Source: JANXQG01 sp963804375
GTDB taxonomy: Bacteria > Planctomycetota > Planctomycetia > Pirellulales > Thermoguttaceae
Assembly (NCBI GenBank): GCA_963804375.1
Contig: CAWDQE010000023.1
Coordinates: 62,001-126,000 of the forward strand
DNA length: 64,000 bases
Direction: 5' to 3'
The notes under the pieces were generated by a model, which did not search any database, was not told the DNA's origin, and was given only the letters and a program-made list of their open reading frames with translations. This document shows positions 46,892-54,670 of this stretch, piece after piece. The translations under genes were made by a program, and so were the position numbers. How positions within the stretch are numbered: position 1 is the stretch's first letter; every line of letters begins with the position of its first letter.

Positions 46892-48177
46892 AACGTTCCA
46901 AGACCGGCGTCGTGAACATCCTTGGCGTTCGATGCCTTTTTACCGGAATAGCTGCCTGGCTGTCCGCGGCGGGCGCGCTCACAACGCAGGCGCAAGCCGC
47001 CGACAAGCTTCGCGAGATGAACATCGGCGGTTATCTGAGCGTAAGCCACAGTCAATCGCCCGCGTCGTTCAACGCCGGCTACTCCATCTACACGGCGGCG
47101 TGGCCGCTGGTGGAGAAGTATCAGGGGCATAAGTTCCAGAGCGGGCTGTACGGCACGTGGATGTTCGCTCAGTATGACGGTCGTGGACCCGACAAACTCT
47201 ATTCCGACATCGAAGGCGGTCTCGGCTGGTGGACGGACACGCGTTTTCCCACCGAGACGCCGAAGTTCATCATGGGTGGGGTGGGGCCGAACTTCAGCGC
47301 GATCGCAAACGGTCCCGCACACGGAGCCGGGGATTGGAACAACCCATGCGGTCTCTATGGGGTGGCCCAGCTCAGCCCGTGGCTGCTTTTCCCCATCGAC
47401 GGACTGAACGTTCGCCAAGGCGCTTGCGGCCAGCTCTTCGGCTACGGCTATCTCGCGCTGCCGCTCACGCCGGCGAAGGCCACCACGGACGGCGCGGCTG
47501 TCCCCACCGGCGATCATTCTTGGACGCTGTTTCTGAAGACGAAGAACTTCAAAGGCCCCGTCGCGTTCTTCACGCCTTACTTCTGGTCGCACGCCACGGT
47601 GAAGAAACCCGAGTGGGCCGGCAAGTTGCTGGACTCGCGCCCGAGCCAGCCGAACAAGCCGTTCTCGATGGAGACGGCGTATATCCCCGTCAGTGTTTTC
47701 GAGGATGCCGAGAGGGGGTCGTACTTCCGCGCCGCTTCCACGCTGTTCCCCGTTGATGCGGATGGCAACACCGTGGTGATGCACCGCGCCACCGTCTACA
47801 ACAAGGACGCGCTCTGGAACGACGTGAAACAATGGTTCGACGGCGGCCCGGCGGCCAGCGGCTCGATCAATCCCCAGGGCGCTTTCGTGCAGAAAGTCAG
47901 CGACGGCGGTGCGGGCTGGAATTTTGCCGATCAACCTGCGCTGCTCAATGCCGGTCTCACCGAAGACCAGCGCGAGCAGCTCCAGAAACGAGTGGAGAAG
48001 ATTCATCGCTCCTGGCCGAAGGATCGCGATTACCTCGCCCCGCCCACGATAGGAACGCTATGCGATCTTGACCCCGCACTTCTGGTCACCCCTCCCAAGG
48101 GCAAGGAGGTCGGCTACGTGCCCATCGCGACCCGTCAGGAATGGAGCGGCTCGGCGATTCATCCGCGCGGCCATTGA
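46888..48177 (+). CDS. unknown secreted protein, 429 residues
   Basis: ATG 46888 overlaps the stop of the preceding pseudogene and is preceded by AGGAGAAACC. A signal peptide ends near AQAADK. The protein is rich in Trp, Tyr, Gly and Phe (KFQSGLYGTWMFAQYDGRGP, LSPWLLFPIDGLNVRQGACG, LFLKTKNFKGPVAFFTPYFW), which suggests an all-beta, carbohydrate-handling fold. I do not recognise the family. Its place between GH78 and GH95 genes in one orientation implies a role in the same degradation system. The frame is intact. Confidence 0.65.
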   Translation: MKRSKTGVVNILGVRCLFTGIAAWLSAAGALTTQAQAADKLREMNIGGYLSVSHSQSPASFNAGYSIYTAAWPLVEKYQGHKFQSGLYGTWMFAQYDGRGPDKLYSDIEGGLGWWTDTRFPTETPKFIMGGVGPNFSAIANGPAHGAGDWNNPCGLYGVAQLSPWLLFPIDGLNVRQGACGQLFGYGYLALPLTPAKATTDGAAVPTGDHSWTLFLKTKNFKGPVAFFTPYFWSHATVKKPEWAGKLLDSRPSQPNKPFSMETAYIPVSVFEDAERGSYFRAASTLFPVDADGNTVVMHRATVYNKDALWNDVKQWFDGGPAASGSINPQGAFVQKVSDGGAGWNFADQPALLNAGLTEDQREQLQKRVEKIHRSWPKDRDYLAPPTIGTLCDLDPALLVTPPKGKEVGYVPIATRQEWSGSAIHPRGH

Positions 48178-48212
48178 ACGAAGACGAAACAAGGACCGGA
48201 GGGTATTTCGAA

Positions 48213-50498
48213 ATGAATGGCAACCTGGCAGTCTCGATTCACGGCGCGGCCTTGGCCGTGCTCGTGAGCAGCGGCCTTGCGATGGCCGCGGATACTGGTC
48301 CGATCGCAAGGCAGATCGACTGGCCGACCTTCATGCGGCGGCAGGACATGACCTTCGACAAGCTGCCACGAAGCTGGAAAGAAGCTCCGCATTTCGGCAA
48401 CGCCATGGTCGGCTCAATGCTCTACCGGGACGAGAACACCCTTAAGCTTCAGGTTTTCCGGGCCGACGTTCACGACCACCGCGACGACAGCCGGGGCTGG
48501 ACCGCCTACAGCCGGCCCCGTTTCCAGATCGGCTATTTTTCGCTCCACCCCGTCGGCAAGCTCACCGGCTGCAAGTGGCGGAAGGACCTGTGGAACGCCG
48601 AGCTTACCGGGACCATTACGACCGACCGGGGCGAGATCCGGATCCGCCATTTCACCCATGCCGTGGACATGGCGATCGTCACCGAATTGACTCCGACCGC
48701 CGGCGAGCATGGTTTCCGCTGGACCTGGCATCCGGCCGAGGCAAGAACTACGCGGCCCGGCTATCCGACGACCGAGCCGGAGATCGCGGGGTTCGCGAGC
48801 CAATACGGCGCGCAATACCGGGGAACGCTCAAGCTCTACGAACCCAATCCCGCCGGCCGGTTGGAGAAAGACGGCCAAACTTCGGTGTGGATCCAGGACC
48901 TTCTGGCCGGCGGCCAATACGCCACCGCCTGGGCCGAGCAGGTTCGCGGCGAGACATGTACCCACATCGTCAGCATCGCCAACAGCTACCCTGAGTCAAC
49001 CGCCGCCCAGACCGCGGTGTCCGACGTCCAACGCTTTGCAACACTCGACCGGTCAGGCTGGATACAGGCCCATCGCGATTGGTGGCATGCCTACTATCCC
49101 CGCAGCTACGTCACCATCCCCGACAAGAGCCTGGAAGCGCTCTACTGGCAGACGATCTATCGTTTCGGCTGCACCAGCCGGGCGGGCCGATGTTTCGTCG
49201 ATACGCCGGGCATCTGGTTCCAAGGCAAATCGTGGCCCTATTTCACCACCGACTGGAACATCCAGAGCGCGCACTGGCCGGTCTACGCGGCCAACCGGCT
49301 TGAGCAGGGACAGGCGCTGATGGACCGGCTCTATGACCGACGAGAGGAGTTGATCAAGGCGGTGCGCCCCGTGGAGTGGCAGCAGGACTCGGCCTACCTG
49401 CCCATCGAGGTGGCGTGGGACATGATCGGCAATCGCGAACAGGACATGCGCTACTATCAACTCGTGGGCGATCTTCCCTGGGTCTTGAACAACTGCTGGA
49501 GCCAGTACCGCTACTCGATGGACGATGTGATGTTGCGCGGGAAGATCTATCCTCTCCTGCGCCGCGCCGTCAATCTGTACCTCCATCTTGTTGAGAAAGG
49601 CGCGGACGGCAAATTGCACCTGCCGCCAACCTACTCGCCGGAAACGGGCGTCTACAAGGACGCCAACTTCGACCTGGCGCTGTTCAAGTGGGGATGCCTC
49701 GCGCTGCTCAAGGCCAGTAAGCGCCTGGGGATTGATGACCCGCTGATCCCGCGGTGGAAGGAAGTCGCGGGAAAGCTGACGGACTTTCCCGCCGACGAAC
49801 ACGGCTTCCGCCTCGGCAGCGAGCAGTCGTCCTGGTCCCAGCACCGGCACTTTTCCAACCTGCTAATGATCTATCCGCTCTACCTTGTGAACATCGACCA
49901 GGCGGATACGATGGACGTGCTGCGGAGGTCTTACGACCGGGCCCACTCGACGAAGGGCTTGCCGGCCATGGTCGAGGCCCATGCCGGGCCCATCGGCGCC
50001 GTCATCGGCCGGGGGGACGATGCCCTGGATGGCTTGAAGCGACTGCAACGGGACCTCTATCCCAACGGCCTGTGGTTCGACAGCCCTTGCATCGAGTCCA
50101 CGCTGGCCGCCGCCAACATCATCCAGAACATGCTGCTCCAGAGTTGGAGCGATCCGGCGAAGGAGGAGTCCGGCCCGATTCGCATCTTCCCCGCGGTCCC
50201 CACTGCCTGGCAGGACGTCGAGTTCCATGACCTGCGGGCCGAGGGTGCGTTCCTCGTATCGGCCAAACGCACCGCCGGCAGGACCGAGTGGGTGCGGATC
50301 AAGAGCCTCGCCGACGAACCCTGTCGGGTGCGGCCGGGCATGTCCGGCGAGATCCGCATCAAGGGTGACCGGCAGTTCGATTTCAAACCGGTTGCCCTCG
50401 GACTGTACGAGATCGACCTGAGAAAAGGCGAGGAAGTGTCGCTTTTCGGGGGACCGAATCCAACCGGCCGGCCGAACACAGTTTTGCAACGCGAATGA
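48213..50498 (+). CDS. GH95-like alpha-L-fucosidase/galactosidase, secreted
   Basis: ATG 48213 after GGAGGG; signal peptide ends near GLAMAADTG. The 761 residues show the GH95 plan: N-terminal beta-sandwich (APHFGNAMVGSMLYRDENTL), an (alpha/alpha)6 barrel with WFQGKSWPYFTTDWNIQSAH, LHLPPTYSPETGVYKDANFD and GSEQSSWSQHRHFSNLLMIY, and a C-terminal beta domain (IRIFPAVPTAWQDVEFHDLR). GH95 enzymes are inverting alpha-1,2-L-fucosidases or L-galactosidases. I cannot separate these by eye, and a related barrel family remains possible. It is followed by the DUF6807 remnant and a GH29 fucosidase. Confidence 0.75.
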   Translation: MNGNLAVSIHGAALAVLVSSGLAMAADTGPIARQIDWPTFMRRQDMTFDKLPRSWKEAPHFGNAMVGSMLYRDENTLKLQVFRADVHDHRDDSRGWTAYSRPRFQIGYFSLHPVGKLTGCKWRKDLWNAELTGTITTDRGEIRIRHFTHAVDMAIVTELTPTAGEHGFRWTWHPAEARTTRPGYPTTEPEIAGFASQYGAQYRGTLKLYEPNPAGRLEKDGQTSVWIQDLLAGGQYATAWAEQVRGETCTHIVSIANSYPESTAAQTAVSDVQRFATLDRSGWIQAHRDWWHAYYPRSYVTIPDKSLEALYWQTIYRFGCTSRAGRCFVDTPGIWFQGKSWPYFTTDWNIQSAHWPVYAANRLEQGQALMDRLYDRREELIKAVRPVEWQQDSAYLPIEVAWDMIGNREQDMRYYQLVGDLPWVLNNCWSQYRYSMDDVMLRGKIYPLLRRAVNLYLHLVEKGADGKLHLPPTYSPETGVYKDANFDLALFKWGCLALLKASKRLGIDDPLIPRWKEVAGKLTDFPADEHGFRLGSEQSSWSQHRHFSNLLMIYPLYLVNIDQADTMDVLRRSYDRAHSTKGLPAMVEAHAGPIGAVIGRGDDALDGLKRLQRDLYPNGLWFDSPCIESTLAAANIIQNMLLQSWSDPAKEESGPIRIFPAVPTAWQDVEFHDLRAEGAFLVSAKRTAGRTEWVRIKSLADEPCRVRPGMSGEIRIKGDRQFDFKPVALGLYEIDLRKGEEVSLFGGPNPTGRPNTVLQRE

Positions 50499-50511
50499 TG
50501 ACAACCTTAAG

Positions 50512-50745
50512 ATGGAACCCATGAAATACGTCATGACAATCCTTTGTGTTCTTGTTAGCGGGACGGCGGCTGCTGCCTCGTTCAACTGGCAGACCACCGA
50601 CGCCAGTCTGGCGCTGCGCAACGGCGACAAGACCGTTTGGCGACTCGTCGTTGATCCCAAGCAGCAAAAGACCTACTTCCATCCCCTGGCGACCGTGGAC
50701 GGCGAAGTGCTGACCGCTCTCCACCCCGCCGATGACCCAAGATGA
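50512..50745 (+). pseudogene. N-terminal fragment of a DUF6807 (PmoA-like) protein
   Basis: A 77-residue frame with a signal peptide (MKYVMTILCVLVSGTAAAAS) and LVVDPKQQKTYFHPLATVDG, ending at LHPADDPR followed by TGA. In DUF6807 proteins the corresponding HP.D..WHRGLWWSW motif continues for more than 200 residues. Here the sequence goes straight to the ribosome binding site of the GH29 gene at 50756. The remainder has been deleted, so it is a remnant. Confidence 0.65.
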
Positions 50746-50755
50746 GGGGAGAACT

Positions 50756-52438
50756 ATGAGAACGATATTCCTGCTCTGTTTCGGCATGGCCCTCCTGGCC
50801 TGGAACTGTGCCGCCCAAGAGAACCAGGCGAACGACTTCAAAAAAGCCGGAGCGGCAAAGGTCACCTCCCATTCCGACCGGCTGCCAAGGTTCAGCATGA
50901 ACGCCACCCCGCAGTGTTACGACTACGAGGTCGGATCGCCAGGTTGGTTGTTCTTCTACAGTAACGAAGCCCTGCCGGACCATCGTTTGCCCGCGAGCTC
51001 TGGAACGTTGGGTAAGCCGTACACCCCCGACTGGGCCTCGTTGAGAAAGCACCCGGTCCCGCAATGGCTGCGCGACGGCAAGTTCGGCATTTACACGCAT
51101 TGGGGAGTCTACTCGGTGCCAGCCCAGGGGCCGAACGCCACCTGGTATGCCAACATCGTCTATTGGGAACCCGGTTCCCCCGAGCGAAAACATTGGGAGC
51201 AAACCTATGGCCCGCTGGAACAGTTCGGCTACAAGGATCTCATCCCCATGTTTACCGGTGAGAAGTTCAATGCCGAAGAATGGGCCGACCTGTTCCAAAA
51301 AGCCGGGGCCCGATTTGCCGGCCCCGTGGCCGAGCACCACGACGGCTTCGCCATGTGGGACACGAAGTACTCGCCGTGGAATGCCGCGAAGATGGGGCCA
51401 AAGCGGGACGTGGTTGGCGAGCTTGCCAAGGCGATCAAGAAACGCGACATGAAATTCGTCGCCGCCTTTCACCACGCCGAGAACTGGCTATACTTCCCAA
51501 CGTTCGACAAGCGCTACGATTGCGGCGACCCGCGCTACACCGGCCTGTACGGCTTCATCCACGAGAAGAACGCTTTGCCGAGCAAGGCTTTTTGCGAGCA
51601 GTGGAAGGGCAAGATCATCGAAGTCATCGACAAGTACGATCCGGATCTGGTGTGGTTCGACAACGGCCTGGAACTGATCACCGACTCCTATAAACAGGAC
51701 ATGATTGCCTATTACTACAACCACGCGGCAGCGCGCCGCAAGGAGGTCGTCGTCACCTATAAACGCAACACGCTGCCGCCGGGCTCCGGCCTGTTGGACA
51801 TCGAACGCGGCCAGGAGCAGGACCTGACCTATTACGAATGGATCACCGACTCGACCGTGGACGTGGGAAGAGGCTGGGGATACGTCAAGGGCCTGGGGTT
51901 CAAGACCGTCGACAACCTCGTCGTGAACCTCGTCGACCGCGTGAGCAAGAACGGTTATCTGCTCTTGAACGTCGGCCCCAAGCCCGACGGCACGATCCCC
52001 GATGAGGCCCGCGAGTTGCTCCTGGGCATGGGCCGGTGGCTCCGTGTCAACGGCGAGGCGATTTACGGCACGACCCCCTGGGTAATGGCCGGCGAGGGGC
52101 CGACGCGGCTGACGACGCGCGGCGATTTCAACGAGCAAAACAACCTCCGCTACACCGGCCGCGACATCCGCTTCACGGTGAAGGGCAACAACCTCTACGC
52201 GATAGCCCTGGCCTGGCCCGGCGATCGCCTGCTGATCACGAGCCTCGCTCCCCATTGGGAGTCGTGGACCGGCTGGTGCGGGCTCTATCCATCGGAAATC
52301 GTCTCGATCACGATGCTCGGCGACGGCAAGCCGCTTCATTGGGAAATGACCGCCCGCGGGCTTTCTGTCGAGACGCCCAGCAAGAAGCCCTGCGAGCACG
52401 CCTTTGTCTTCAAAATCGAGCGGCGGAAACCCTTTTGA
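50756..52438 (+). CDS. GH29 alpha-L-fucosidase, secreted
   Basis: Retaining alpha-L-fucosidase. AGGGGAG precedes ATG 50756; signal peptide ends near AQENQ. A ~60-residue N-terminal stretch precedes the TIM barrel: WLRDGKFGIYTHWGVYSVPA, GPVAEHHDGFAMWDTKYSPW, FVAAFHHAENW, and the nucleophile in YDPDLVWFDNGLEL (about D302). It then has YLLLNVGPKPDGTIPDEARE and a C-terminal beta-sandwich. The length of 560 residues is normal. The gene is intact and co-directional with GH95 upstream and the mutarotase downstream. Confidence 0.93.
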   Translation: MRTIFLLCFGMALLAWNCAAQENQANDFKKAGAAKVTSHSDRLPRFSMNATPQCYDYEVGSPGWLFFYSNEALPDHRLPASSGTLGKPYTPDWASLRKHPVPQWLRDGKFGIYTHWGVYSVPAQGPNATWYANIVYWEPGSPERKHWEQTYGPLEQFGYKDLIPMFTGEKFNAEEWADLFQKAGARFAGPVAEHHDGFAMWDTKYSPWNAAKMGPKRDVVGELAKAIKKRDMKFVAAFHHAENWLYFPTFDKRYDCGDPRYTGLYGFIHEKNALPSKAFCEQWKGKIIEVIDKYDPDLVWFDNGLELITDSYKQDMIAYYYNHAAARRKEVVVTYKRNTLPPGSGLLDIERGQEQDLTYYEWITDSTVDVGRGWGYVKGLGFKTVDNLVVNLVDRVSKNGYLLLNVGPKPDGTIPDEARELLLGMGRWLRVNGEAIYGTTPWVMAGEGPTRLTTRGDFNEQNNLRYTGRDIRFTVKGNNLYAIALAWPGDRLLITSLAPHWESWTGWCGLYPSEIVSITMLGDGKPLHWEMTARGLSVETPSKKPCEHAFVFKIERRKPF

Positions 52439-52512
52439 GCCGATCCTCCGCCGCAGACCGCAAGAATGAACGATCGTAGTAACCAAACGCCATGCAAAAG
52501 GAGATCTGAGAG

Positions 52513-52929
52513 ATGAAACGCAATATGAAATGGGCCGGCGCGCTAGCCATCCTGGTCGTCGCTTCCTTCCTGTTGGGGGCTGCCACGCAGAAACCCAAGC
52601 CAATCAAGCGGGTGGGCATGGTCGTGGGCATCAAGCCCGAAAAGATCAAGGAGTACAAGGGATTGCATGCCGACTCCAACGCCGGAGTGCGTGACATTCT
52701 GAACAAGTACCACATGCACAACTTCTCGATCTTCCTGCAGCAGATCGAGGGCAAATGGTACGAGTTCGGATATTACGAGTACACGGGCGACGATTTCGAC
52801 GCCGACATGGCCGCCCTGGCGAAGGAGCCGCGGAACATCGAGTGGCTCAAGGTCTGCGACCCCATGCAGGTCCCGCTGCCGGGCGAAAAGGGCTGGACCA
52901 AGATGGAACGCGTGTACTACAACCCGTAA
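52513..52929 (+). CDS. rhaM: L-rhamnose mutarotase, with N-terminal export signal
   Basis: RhaM interconverts alpha and beta L-rhamnose. The core KRVGMVVGIKPEKIKEYKGL then HADSNAGVRDILNKYHMHNF with SIFLQQIEGKWYEFGYYEYT is characteristic, and the His and Tyr residues are typical of the family. The usual protein is ~104 residues and cytosolic. This one has ~25 extra N-terminal residues forming a signal or anchor (WAGALAILVVASFLLGAATQ), so it appears to act in the periplasm. GGAGA precedes ATG 52513. It sits between the GH29 and serine dehydratase genes, upstream of the second GH78. Confidence 0.85.
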   Translation: MKRNMKWAGALAILVVASFLLGAATQKPKPIKRVGMVVGIKPEKIKEYKGLHADSNAGVRDILNKYHMHNFSIFLQQIEGKWYEFGYYEYTGDDFDADMAALAKEPRNIEWLKVCDPMQVPLPGEKGWTKMERVYYNP

Positions 52930-52992
52930 TGTGCCATCCGAGAGGGGCGAGAATGCGGAATCGAATCCACACGATAATGGCGTAAGATTGCG

Positions 52993-54585
52993 ATGAAAGT
53001 TAGTATCTTCAACGATGTTATCGGCCCGGTCATGCGCGGACCTTCGAGTTCCCATTGCGCAGCCGCTCTGCGGATAGGCCGGCTGGCGCGCGACCTGATG
53101 GAGGCGGACTTCACCGAGGTCCTGATCGAGTTCGACCGAACCGGCTCCCTGCCGACAACGCATGAAACGCAGGGCTCGGACATGGGGCTGTTCGGTGGAC
53201 TGCTGGGCTGGGACGCCGCGGACGACCGACTGCCGGACTCGCCGCGGGCATTGCGCAAGTCCGGTGTCTGCGTTCGGATCGAAACCGTGGATACGGGCGA
53301 TCCGCATCCTAACACGTACCGCCTTACACTATCCAATTCCCGGGAGAGACGTTCGCTGATCGCCGTCTCGACCGGCGGAGGTATGGTGGAGGTCATCGCG
53401 GTGGACGGGTTCCAGGTGTCGATCTGCGGCGATTCGTTCGAGACGTTGCTTTGGTTGGACGGCGGCGGGGCTGAAATCGCGCAAAAGCTTGCCGCACGGA
53501 TGGATGCGGACGAGATCCTTCTGCATGAAGTCGGCGACCGACAACTGGTCGAGGTAAAAGCATCCCGCTTCGTCGGCGAGGCGGAACTCGCAGGGCTGTC
53601 CGGAGTACGCGCGGTGCGCCGACTGTCGCCCGTGCTTCCGGTTCTTTCCCGTCGCGGTATGAGCGTGCCGTTCATGACGTGCGGGCAAATGCTGCAACAC
53701 GCCGGGCGAAGCGTGCCGTTGTGGAAGCTGGCAGCCGAGTACGAGATGGCCCGCGGGGCCCTGACGGAGCCGGACGTGCTGGGCCGGATGGTGGATATCG
53801 TTCGTGTCCTGCGACGGTCGATCAGCCAGGGGCTTGCCGGCACACAGTACGACGACCGCGTTCTCGGATATCAGTGCGGGCGATTCGAGGAGTGTATGAA
53901 AGGCGGTCGGCTGCTGGACGCCGGGGCACTGAATCGCATCGTCCTCTACGTGTCGGCGTTGATGGAGGTCAAGTCCTCGATGGGCATCATCGTGGCCGCG
54001 CCTACGGCGGGCGCTGCGCGGCACTGCCCGGCGCGGTGATCGCGATGGCGGAGAGCTTGAAGCAGGACGAAGAGACGATGGCCAAGGCGTTGCTGGCGAG
54101 CGGGCTGATCGGCGTGTTCATCGCCACGCAATGGACATTCGCCGCCGAGGCCGGCGGCTGCCAGGCGGAAGGCGGATCGGCTTCCAGCATGGCCGCGGCG
54201 GCACTGGTGACGCTGGCCGGCGGCACACTCGCCGAATCGGTGGCTGCCGCGTCGATGGCGCGTGCAGAACATGATCGGCCTGATCTGCGATCCGGTTGCC
54301 AACCGCGTGGAAGTGCCCTGTCTGGGCAAGAACGTCATGGCGGCGAGCAATGCCCTGGCCTGTGCGAACATGGCCCTGGCTGGATACGATCCAGTCATTC
54401 CTCTCGACGAGGTGATCGAAACGGCGAGGCGCGTCGCCGGTCAGATGCCGCGCGAACTGCGATGTACGGCCCTGGGCGGGCTATCGGTCACCGCAACGTC
54501 TCTCGCGATTGAGAAGAAGCTCCAACAGCGCAGGCCGGCGTGCGGCACCTGCACTCGGACCACGATACCACGGCCTGCGCAATGA
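52993..54585 (+). CDS. sdaA: L-serine ammonia-lyase (iron-sulfur type), frame broken twice
   Basis: Deaminates L-serine to pyruvate with a [4Fe-4S] cluster. The N-terminal beta domain starts VIGPVMRGPSSSHCAAALRI and the alpha domain contains SSMGIIVAAPTAGA. At about 54013 one missing base shifts the frame (CAALPGAVIAMAESLKQDEE, AAEAGGCQAEGGSASSMAAA). At about 54262 one extra base shifts it back (NMIGLICDPVANRVEVPCLG). Cluster cysteines are in GGCQ, LICDP and PCLGKN. The two opposite indels enclose ~250 bp, and the rejoined protein is ~530 residues of the single-chain type. Its presence in a deoxysugar cluster is odd. Confidence 0.78.
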
Positions 54586-54670
54586 CCAGGAGCGAGATTC
54601 TCGTAAGAAGGGAACTCGCGGATACCAATTTGCCGGATAAGGGTGCGAAGGAAGAAAGGAATAGTCTCCA

